In this document: one piece after another, positions 1-6,587 of the stretch | Position numbering within the stretch: the first letter of the stretch is position 1 | How the letters are laid out: the number at the start of each line of letters is the position of its first letter | Assembly: GCA_964435775.1 (NCBI GenBank) | Contig: CAYTAP010000112.1 | Location: 1-12,696 of the forward strand | Length of the DNA: 12,696 bases | Reading direction: 5' to 3' | Source of the DNA: CAYTAP01 sp964435775 | GTDB taxonomy: Bacteria > Planctomycetota > Phycisphaerae > Tepidisphaerales > Tepidisphaeraceae | Translations under genes and position numbers: made by a program | The notes under the pieces: generated by a model | What the model was told of the DNA's origin: nothing | What the model saw: only the letters and a program-made list of their open reading frames with translations | Database searches by the model: none

Positions 1-14
1 ATGCACTAAAAAAC

Positions 15-86
15 GTAGGGTCCGTGGTACTCCGCGGACCATTGCTGATATCACCGTGATGGTCCGCGGAGTACCACGGACCCTAC
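15..86. repeat. REPIN-like double palindrome (inverted pair of REP sequences)
   Basis: A perfect 27-bp inverted repeat (15-41 and 60-86) flanks an 18-nt spacer. Each arm has REP structure: an outer GTAG tetranucleotide followed by an imperfect palindrome, GGTCCGTGG-TACT-CCGCGGACC, whose single mismatch is a G-T pair. The whole element therefore reads GTAG-palindrome-spacer-palindrome-CTAC, the layout of REPINs mobilised in trans by REP-associated tyrosine transposases (RAYTs). No RAYT gene and no second copy are in this window. It lies 3' of rpsT and could also act as a transcription stop or mRNA-end stabiliser. The structure is seen directly; the REPIN identity is inferred from it. Confidence 0.75.
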
Positions 87-114
87 AAAACGGACTATGG
101 ACGCATAAAGACAT

Positions 115-141
115 TTAGCCCGGCGTACAACGCCGGGCTAA
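115..141 (-). terminator. Stem-loop 3' of rpsT, probable terminator
   Basis: A perfect 11-bp stem (TTAGCCCGGCG paired with CGCCGGGCTAA) has a 5-nt loop and starts about 43 nt past the rpsT stop codon. Its position suits transcription termination or 3'-end protection of the rpsT mRNA. On the minus strand the stem is followed by AAATGTCTTTATG rather than an uninterrupted T run, so it is a weak intrinsic terminator. Confidence 0.55.
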
Positions 142-183
142 GGGTATAACCAATTCGTCTGGGTGTCGCGGCGTGAACGCACC

Positions 184-471
184 TCAGGCGGCGGCCACTT
201 TACCGCCTGCCTTGAGGACATTGAGCTTCCTGGTCAGACGGCTTCGCTTGCGTGCGGCCGCGTTCTTGTGAATCGTCCCCTTGGCGGCGACGCGATCCAA
301 GCGCTTGACGGTCGTGCGCAGCGCCGCCTCGGCCTTGGCGACGTCCCCGGCCGTCACCGCCGCCGTGAATCCCTTCACCTCCTGCTTGATCAAATCCTTG
401 CGCGCACGATTACGGGCGCGGCTCTTGAGATTCTGGCGAATACGCTTTTTAGCGGACAAAGAATGGGCCAC
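184..471 (-). CDS. rpsT: 30S ribosomal protein S20
   Basis: This is the small basic protein that binds 16S rRNA in the 30S subunit body during early assembly. The 95-residue product has the typical S20 N-terminus (MAHSLSAKKRIRQN), a Lys/Arg-rich first helix (about residues 8-30), and the C-terminal KGTIHKNAAARKRSRL block with an Ala/Lys-rich tail. Length and composition fit the family. The start codon is GTG at 471-469, chosen because AHS follows directly and an AGGAG Shine-Dalgarno lies 9 nt upstream. The gene appears monocistronic: the next minus-strand gene upstream ends at 697, and a stem-loop lies downstream. The identification is secure. Confidence 0.96.
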   Translation of the reverse strand: MAHSLSAKKRIRQNLKSRARNRARKDLIKQEVKGFTAAVTAGDVAKAEAALRTTVKRLDRVAAKGTIHKNAAARKRSRLTRKLNVLKAGGKVAAA

Positions 472-596
472 TGGCTTGGTCTCCTGACACGATTGAATCC
501 ATTAAACACGATATTTCACCACCCCCGTCCGGGAGGATGAAAGGCAGCACAGCATACTTCCACCCCCGGAAAAGTCCAGCGAAGGGGGAGTTTCGT

Positions 597-685
597 TTTT
601 TGATTTTTGATTTTTGATTTTGAATTAAGGAAAAGGCGCTTCATCCGCTGTTTTCAATTAAAAATCAACAATCAAAAATCGAAAA
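597..685. repeat. AT-rich 30-bp imperfect inverted repeat built on a GATTTTT heptamer
   Basis: The left arm (597-626) consists of tandem TTTTTGA units. The right arm (656-685) is its reverse complement with 27 of 30 positions matching. The 29-nt spacer contains a further GAAAA/TTTTC pairing (630-634 with 651-655). It lies between the 3' end of the serine acetyltransferase gene (stop at 697) and the upstream region of rpsT. It could fold as a long hairpin in the acetyltransferase 3' UTR. Its low GC contrasts with the surroundings. No function can be assigned. Confidence 0.6.
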
Positions 686-696
686 TAGACCTCGGG

Positions 697-1659
697 TTAG
701 ATCTGGAAGTCTATTTCCGCCTCTCCCCGCTCGCTTTTTCGACGCCGATCGCGGAATTTCAGTTTCGGCGGCTCCATCGTCACCTGGTTGAGCGGCGGGA
801 CGCTGGAGGTGATGAACACGTTGCCCCCGATCCGCGCCTTTTGACCGATGACCGTTTCCCCGCCGAGGATCGTCGCCCCCGCGTAGATGACCACATGATC
901 CTCGATCGTTGGATGCCGTTTTTGCCCCCGCAATTGCTGCCCATATTCCGGCGCCAAGGCGCCGAGCGTCACCCCCTGATAAATCTTGACGTTCTCGCCG
1001 ATTTTGGTCGTTTCGCCGATGACCACGCCGGTGCCGTGGTCGATGAAAAAGCTCCGGCCAAGTTCAGCGCCGGGGTGAATGTCGATTCCCGTCAGGCTGT
1101 GCGCGTATTCGGTCATCACCCGCGGCAACAGCGGCACATCCTGGCGATAAAACTCATGCGCCATGCGCTGCACGCTGATGGCGAACAGTCCTGGATAGGA
1201 CAGGATCGTCTCATCGGTGCTCTGCGCCGCGGGGTCGCCCTCAAACGCGGCCTGCACGTCCGTCGCCAGAATCTCGCGGATCGCCGGGAGTCGCTCAAAG
1301 AAGATGGCAACGATGTCGGCCGCCTGCTTGTCGCATTCACGGCACTCGTTGTCGCCGCCGTTGAGTTCCTTCAGGTTCTCCCGATACCGCAGGCACCGGC
1401 TGACCTGCTCGATCAGGAGGTCCGACAATTCAATGACCAGCTCGCCGATACGGTAGGTGATGTTCTGGCTGGTCAACTGCTGATTCCCGAAATAGCCGGG
1501 GAATAGAAGCTGCCTCAGCTTGTGAATGCACCCGATGATGATGTCGCGGTTGGGCAGGTAAACGCGATTGAGATGTTCGAGCCTGGGCAGGCTTTCGATG
1601 CTCTCCACCAGCGATTTGACCACGCCGGGCAGTTGCTTGTTCCACTGATCACGGTCCAT
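697..1659 (-). CDS. cysE: Serine O-acetyltransferase (left-handed beta-helix, CysE/EpsC family)
   Basis: The enzyme transfers acetyl from acetyl-CoA to L-serine, giving O-acetylserine, the first committed step of cysteine synthesis. The 320-residue protein has a long helical N-terminal half (1-180) and a hexapeptide-repeat beta-helix from about 190. GIDIHPGA (191-198) and FIDHGTGVVIGET (205-217) supply the expected catalytic Asp193 and His208, and KIYQGVTLGAL (225-235) is diagnostic. GNVFITSSVPP (279-289) ends the helix, and a charged tail follows. An extra CxxC (Cys106, Cys109) lies in the N-terminal part. The ATG start at 1659 is preceded by AGGG about 7 nt upstream. It is longer than E. 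coli CysE (273 residues), as in the group often annotated EpsC. No cysK is adjacent, and a 140-nt gap separates it from the upstream MoxR gene, so it probably has its own promoter. The family is secure; the gene symbol is by family. Confidence 0.93.
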   Translation of the reverse strand: MDRDQWNKQLPGVVKSLVESIESLPRLEHLNRVYLPNRDIIIGCIHKLRQLLFPGYFGNQQLTSQNITYRIGELVIELSDLLIEQVSRCLRYRENLKELNGGDNECRECDKQAADIVAIFFERLPAIREILATDVQAAFEGDPAAQSTDETILSYPGLFAISVQRMAHEFYRQDVPLLPRVMTEYAHSLTGIDIHPGAELGRSFFIDHGTGVVIGETTKIGENVKIYQGVTLGALAPEYGQQLRGQKRHPTIEDHVVIYAGATILGGETVIGQKARIGGNVFITSSVPPLNQVTMEPPKLKFRDRRRKSERGEAEIDFQI

Positions 1660-1744
1660 AGAACGCCCTGTTCAGATCGCCCCAAAAGTTCATCATGATA
1701 AGCGCCTGTTCACGTCTTGGGTAGCGCCCATGGGCTAATTTGAA

Positions 1745-1791
1745 GCACGGGTCGTCCGCCCGCCAATCGCCGGGAGGCATGACTCCCGTGC
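1745..1791 (-). terminator. Alternative stem-loops in the MoxR 3' flank
   Basis: The 140-nt gap between the MoxR stop and the acetyltransferase start holds two overlapping pairings. One is an outer GCACGGG/CCCGTGC stem (1745-1751 with 1785-1791). The other is an inner CGGGAG/CTCCCG hairpin with a 6-nt loop (1771-1776 with 1783-1788). They share bases, so only one can form fully at a time. The placement suits termination of the sigma-MoxR transcript, but no T run follows on the minus strand. Confidence 0.3.
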
Positions 1792-1799
1792 CCGTTCAT

Positions 1800-2852
<1,053 letters not shown>

Positions 2853-2882
2853 CAGCACTCCTTTTCCATCAGTGCCCCCGGG

Positions 2883-3872
2883 CTAGGGCGTCAGGATGCG
2901 GAGGGATTGGACCATTCCCGCCATCCCCGGCCGAACCGCCTTGGCTTCTCCCAGGCGAAGGAAACGAACTCCGACATACCGCGGCTTGGAAGCATCAAGC
3001 TGGTTTTCACCCGAATAAAGGCGCTGGTCGCCAGCGCTGATGATCGCTCCATTGCGGTTGATCGTCATCCGCAGGGAGATCGTCGCGCGGGGATGGACCT
3101 TTTCCACGTCCCCCTTCACCCGTCCGTTGGGCAGCACCACACTCACCTGATTCTGCTGAATGAGACAGACGAGTTCATGTGGGCTGGTTCCCTTGTCCTC
3201 GCTGAACGCCGGCTGATCCGTCACAAACACCTGCATCGCCACCCCTTCGGCCGGCACGCCCGCCCGCAGCGAGACATCCAGCGCGAATGGATCACCGGCC
3301 GCGATCTCCGTCCGCCACACCACACCGCCGCCCCGCCCGTCGGTGTCCCCCGTCTCCTTCTTTTTCAACCGCAACCCGTCGGATGTATCGAGCGCCAGCG
3401 CGCCGATTGGACGCCACATCGCGTCGATGTCGTCATTGAAACTGGTGGTGAATCGCGTCGTTGTGAACACCTGCGCCGCAAGATCGTCGGCCATTCCCCG
3501 CCCGGGCGATGCGCTGCGAAAGATGAGGAATCCGACCACGATGATGACGACCACGCCCGCCATCGCCGCCAGGGTGGTGACAATGCCGGCGGTGCTCAGC
3601 CGGGCCCGGCGATCGCTGACGCCATCATCCTTTTCGATTTCGCTCAGCACCTTGCGGGTGAAGTTTGGACCAGCCCGTACCGAGCGATAGTCGCGCCCGC
3701 TTTCCAGGTGCTCCCGCGCCGCCAGCAGCATCTGGTATTCGTTCCCCTTTTCCCCGAGCTTACGCAGTTCGCCCACCGCCTGCCGCCACGGCGGGCTCCC
3801 CGGTCCGGCGCGCAACGCCTCGGTCAGCAGCATTAAGAACTCATCGCGCTCCAGGTCCAGCGTTTCGCCCAT
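2883..3872 (-). CDS. Single-pass membrane protein, candidate anti-sigma factor
   Basis: The 329-residue protein has a charged cytoplasmic N-terminal region (1-93), one strongly hydrophobic segment (about 95-118, containing AGVVVIIVVGFLIF), and an extracytoplasmic C-terminal domain of about 210 residues with alternating beta-type sequence. No enzyme motif was recognised. Its start lies 3 nt after the sigma-factor stop (TAA-GCC-ATG), and the topology matches anti-sigma factors encoded directly after ECF sigma genes. The zinc-binding HxxxCxxC motif of the commonest class is absent; the N-terminal region has no Cys. The MoxR gene follows 30 nt downstream. The anti-sigma role is inferred from topology and context only. 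The C-terminal domain may sense an envelope signal or bind a ligand, but this cannot be read from the sequence. Confidence 0.7.
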   Translation of the reverse strand: MGETLDLERDEFLMLLTEALRAGPGSPPWRQAVGELRKLGEKGNEYQMLLAAREHLESGRDYRSVRAGPNFTRKVLSEIEKDDGVSDRRARLSTAGIVTTLAAMAGVVVIIVVGFLIFRSASPGRGMADDLAAQVFTTTRFTTSFNDDIDAMWRPIGALALDTSDGLRLKKKETGDTDGRGGGVVWRTEIAAGDPFALDVSLRAGVPAEGVAMQVFVTDQPAFSEDKGTSPHELVCLIQQNQVSVVLPNGRVKGDVEKVHPRATISLRMTINRNGAIISAGDQRLYSGENQLDASKPRYVGVRFLRLGEAKAVRPGMAGMVQSLRILTP

Positions 3873-3875
3873 GGC

Positions 3876-4568
3876 TTACTCATTTCCCCCAATGATCCGT
3901 GCGAGCTTTTTTAGCCCATGAAACATTCGTGACCGCAGCGTGACCGCCTTGGCGCCGGTGATCTGTTCCATCTCGGCGTATGACAGGTCCTGGAAAACGC
4001 CCAGCACGATGACTTCCTTCTGATCGGTCGGGAGGTCATCCAGCGCCTCGAGCACCCGTGTGATCTCCTCCTGCTTTTCGAGGTCGTCGGTGGCGCGGAC
4101 CGCCACCTGGCGGGCCTCTCCACTTAATTCCATACCCTCGAGATTCAATTCTGTGAGATTGCGAACCGGGCTTCGCTTTCGCCGACGGGCCTGGTTGATC
4201 GCCAGGTTTCGCGTAATTGTGAAAAGCCAGGTCGAAAGTTTCTGGGGATATCGATAGGTTGGCGCGAAGCGAAACGCCCGTAAAAACACCTCCTGCCCGA
4301 TCGATTCGACATCCTCGACATTCCCCAGCATCCGGTAGAGATACGAGAGGACGGACGCGTTGTATCGCTCGTACAGAAGGGAAAACGCCTGCTTGTCCCC
4401 ATTTTGGGTTCGGCGCATCAGTTCCTCATCCGAGGCGCGTCCGAGAGGTTGGGGGCTGAGGTCAGTGGTTTCCTGCTCATGCAGCGCCGAGGGCGATTCT
4501 GGCACCCCTTCCGGAGGTGTATCGCCGCCCGATCTGGCTTTCCGTGGCTTCTCGACGGGTTTGTGCAT
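3876..4568 (-). CDS. RNA polymerase sigma factor, ECF type
   Basis: This is an alternative sigma factor that directs RNA polymerase to a specific promoter set. In the 230-residue protein, residues 1-45 form a Pro/Ser-rich extension. Region 2 spans about 47-130 (EELMRRTQNGDKQAFSLLYERY, then GQEVFLRAFR and STWLFTITRNLAINQARRR). Region 4 spans about 170-226 (LDDLPTDQKEVIVLGVFQDLSYAEM, then LRSRMFHGLKKL). Regions 1.1 and 3 are absent, as in ECF factors. The ATG at 4568 has only a weak ribosome-binding site, and Met51 is a possible shorter start. It is the first gene of a leftward unit with a membrane protein 3 nt downstream and MoxR after that. ECF operons are often autoregulated, but no clear ECF-type promoter was identified in the 206-nt divergent gap upstream. 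Confidence 0.92.
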   Translation of the reverse strand: MHKPVEKPRKARSGGDTPPEGVPESPSALHEQETTDLSPQPLGRASDEELMRRTQNGDKQAFSLLYERYNASVLSYLYRMLGNVEDVESIGQEVFLRAFRFAPTYRYPQKLSTWLFTITRNLAINQARRRKRSPVRNLTELNLEGMELSGEARQVAVRATDDLEKQEEITRVLEALDDLPTDQKEVIVLGVFQDLSYAEMEQITGAKAVTLRSRMFHGLKKLARIIGGNE

Positions 4569-4639
4569 TCGATCCGTCCCAATCCGTGCCGGCTCGCACC
4601 AAGTCGCAACAAGTCACGCGTCGCATCCATGCTTCGATC

Positions 4640-4675
4640 CCGCCTGCGGAGGCGGCGGGGATTCACCATTCCCCG
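4640..4675. other. Two tandem GC-rich hairpins in a divergent intergenic region
   Basis: In the 206-nt gap between the divergent sigma-factor and DUF3524 genes, CCGCCT-GCGG-AGGCGG (4640-4655) is directly followed by CGGGGA and TCCCCG (4656-4661 with 4670-4675, 8-nt loop). Both stems are perfect 6-bp pairings. They could lie in the 5' leader of either transcript or act as an operator. The nearby direct repeat of CAAGTC (about 4599-4614) is too short to interpret. No confident promoter was found in this gap. Confidence 0.35.
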
Positions 4676-4741
4676 ACACCCTAGCCACACCCCCATGAGT
4701 CCGCAAGGATCGCTTCTTGTCGCCGTACTGGCAACATTTCT

Positions 4742-4765
4742 CCCGGCGCGCACAATGGCGCCGGG
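4742..4765 (+). promoter_or_regulatory. Hairpin over the ribosome-binding region of the DUF3524 gene
   Basis: A perfect 8-bp stem, CCCGGCGC paired with GCGCCGGG, has an 8-nt loop and ends 9 nt before the ATG at 4775. Its 3' arm contains the only G-rich stretch that could serve as a Shine-Dalgarno (CCGGGG), so the folded form would hide it. Translation control is inferred from position. Confidence 0.35.
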
Positions 4766-4774
4766 GCCAACCGC

Positions 4775-5845
4775 ATGCCCAGGCAACTTGACATCCTCGC
4801 ACTCGAGCCATTTTACGGGGGCGTTCGTCGCGCCATGCTGGAGGCGGTCATCCGCTGCTCGCGGCATCGCTGGACACTGCTCAAACTCCCGCCGCGCCGG
4901 ATGGAGCGCCGTCTCTCCGCGGCCGCCTTGTGGTTTTCCGAACAATTGACTCGCCACTGGGTGGGCAAAGTCGATGCCCTGTTTACCAGCGAGGCGATGA
5001 ACCTGGCTGATCTTTTCCGACGGATGCCCGTGCTGGCGCGCAAGCCGTCGGTCGTCTATTTTCATGCCAACCAGTTGCCCCCCGCGAGTCAGAGCGCCGA
5101 CGGGCCTTGGGATGTCGTCAACTTGAACACCGCCGCCGCCGCCAACGAGCTCTGGTTCAATTCGCGATTTCATCTCAACGACTTCCTCCAGCGGGCCAAG
5201 GCGCTCGTGGCGCGTCATCCGGAATTGGCCGGGCGCAATCCCGTGCCGGAGATCGCCAACAAAGCCCAGTTGATCCCGCCGCCGGTTGAGACGCAGGCGC
5301 CCGATGGATCAATCCAGCCAGCGCCCCCACAACCCAACCCCCGCACCATGTTCGTCAACACCCGCGACGGCGACGTCGGCCTGCTCAACCAGGCGCTGAA
5401 GGATCTGCTGAAAATGCGGGAGGAGTTTTCGCTGATCACCGTGGGCCCGGCTGATTCGCTGGCGGCGGATTTGCCCCGGCGGACGATCTCGGAAGCCGAT
5501 GACTTCACGCAGCGTCAGGCGGTGATCGAGGCCGACACCTACGTCAGCGTCCTGCCCGATGCGCCCTGCGATCACCATCTGGTCCGCGCGCTGGCCGCCG
5601 GTGGTTTTCCCATCCTCCCCGAAAGCGGCGTCTATCCCGAATTGATTCCGCCGCAGTTGCATCGCACCTGTCTTTATGACGGAACGGCCGAATCGCTCCT
5701 TTCTCATATTCTCGACGCCTGGGAGTTTCGTCGCCCCGAAGGCGCCGCCGACGATCTACGCCAAGTGGCGCGCCAATTCGATCCGCTGACCGTCTGCCGT
5801 CTCATCGACGAACGCCTTGATGAGCTCGTGTCCGTGGCGCGCTGA
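4775..5845 (+). CDS. DUF3524 / tRNA-queuosine alpha-mannosyltransferase-like protein
   Basis: The N-terminal half matches the DUF3524 domain of human QTMAN (GTDC1), which adds mannose to queuosine in tRNA-Asp. Matching stretches are ALEPFYGGVRRAML (9-22), RRLSAAALWFSEQL (45-58), FTSEAMNLADLF (70-81), VVYFHANQLPP (93-103) and ELWFNSRFHLNDFL (125-138). The C-terminal half keeps a GT-B-like remnant, LAAGGFPILPESGVYPELIP (273-292). The Glu pair of the GT4 EX7E motif (HEFFGV...E in the human protein, from memory) is replaced by DAPCDHHLVR. The human WPHRWEHDK block is likewise replaced, by MFVNTRDGD (192-200). At 356 residues it is about 100 shorter than the human protein. It is therefore either a diverged glycosyltransferase or an inactive binding protein. 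The stop overlaps a potential ATG of the next ORF (TGATG). Confidence 0.8.
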   Translation: MPRQLDILALEPFYGGVRRAMLEAVIRCSRHRWTLLKLPPRRMERRLSAAALWFSEQLTRHWVGKVDALFTSEAMNLADLFRRMPVLARKPSVVYFHANQLPPASQSADGPWDVVNLNTAAAANELWFNSRFHLNDFLQRAKALVARHPELAGRNPVPEIANKAQLIPPPVETQAPDGSIQPAPPQPNPRTMFVNTRDGDVGLLNQALKDLLKMREEFSLITVGPADSLAADLPRRTISEADDFTQRQAVIEADTYVSVLPDAPCDHHLVRALAAGGFPILPESGVYPELIPPQLHRTCLYDGTAESLLSHILDAWEFRRPEGAADDLRQVARQFDPLTVCRLIDERLDELVSVAR

Positions 5846-5901
5846 TGCCCGCATTCATCGCGGTTGGCGACAGATCGACACGATGGATTTATGATGCGGC
5901 C

Positions 5902-6429
5902 ATGAAATATGCCATCTCCCTTTTGATGTTGACGCTTGTTTCAGCGTCGCCGGCGACTCAATCGGCAACGCCGACATCGGCAACGTCCACAACGACCTCG
6001 ACCGATCCCGACGCCAAGGCGTGGCAAGAACTCGATGGCTTACTGGGCGCCAAGGGGGTGACGCTTGATGGCGTACACACCTATCGCTTTGTTCGCAACG
6101 ATCTGGATGTCAGCGTCGAGGGGATGCCGATTCCGTCGGCCGCCGGAATCGAAACTGTCTTTCATTTCTACCGCTGCACCTGCGGGCACATGAACGTCGT
6201 CGGACAGTTTGTGGTGACGCAGGCCGCATCGAGCGATGTGCAGGGGGTTCTCAGTGGCGGTGAACACCTGCGCGTGGTGTCGATTGGCCCGCTTTTATTG
6301 GGCGAAGTGCCCCGGTTGCTCGTCATTCGGTTTCAGGGGGAGGGGACGCTCGGGGAGATGGCCACAACGCTTCAAGCGGCGCGGACCGAATCGACGCGGA
6401 AGCGGGCGGCCCAAACACCGTGGCGATAA
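5902..6429 (+). CDS. Exported DUF1259-like (LppY/LpqO-type) protein
   Basis: The 175-residue protein starts with a clear signal peptide (MKYAISLLMLTLVSASPA, cleavage near 16-18). A Thr/Ser-rich linker (19-35) and a domain from about 40 follow. The pattern RNDLDVSVEGMPIPSAAG (65-82), then VVGQFVVT (99-106), GVLSGGEHLRVVS (115-127) and LLLGEVPRLLVIRFQGEG (131-148) resembles DUF1259. The family's usual His-rich motif around the NHL..E.PR segment and the later HFH are not conserved here (SIGPLLLGEVPR and IRFQGEG instead). A CxC pair (Cys92, Cys94) is present. ATG 5902 was chosen for the signal peptide. A longer 194-residue form could start at 5845, overlapping the previous stop codon (TGATG), with a 19-residue N-terminal extension. 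The molecular function of the family is unknown. Confidence 0.65.
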   Translation: MKYAISLLMLTLVSASPATQSATPTSATSTTTSTDPDAKAWQELDGLLGAKGVTLDGVHTYRFVRNDLDVSVEGMPIPSAAGIETVFHFYRCTCGHMNVVGQFVVTQAASSDVQGVLSGGEHLRVVSIGPLLLGEVPRLLVIRFQGEGTLGEMATTLQAARTESTRKRAAQTPWR

Positions 6430-6587
6430 AGAGTTCGGCGGGCGTCGGTGATGGCGCTGGTCCTCAAGCCCCCTTGGTTTCAAGTCGAAATATCGTGGTG
6501 GGACCACCGTGGCATCCCCGCGCATGGAGGCACCGTGCGCCATGGCAGGAAAACATGTAAGGTCTGTATAGAAAGCGACTTAACGAT

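Noticed and set aside
607..1506. Plus-strand open frame of 299 codons
   Set aside because: It is antisense to the serine acetyltransferase, and its first codons run through the AT-rich inverted repeat.
4418..5218. Minus-strand open frame of 266 codons
   Set aside because: It overlaps both the sigma-factor 5' end and the DUF3524 gene; the conserved DUF3524 motifs are on the other strand.
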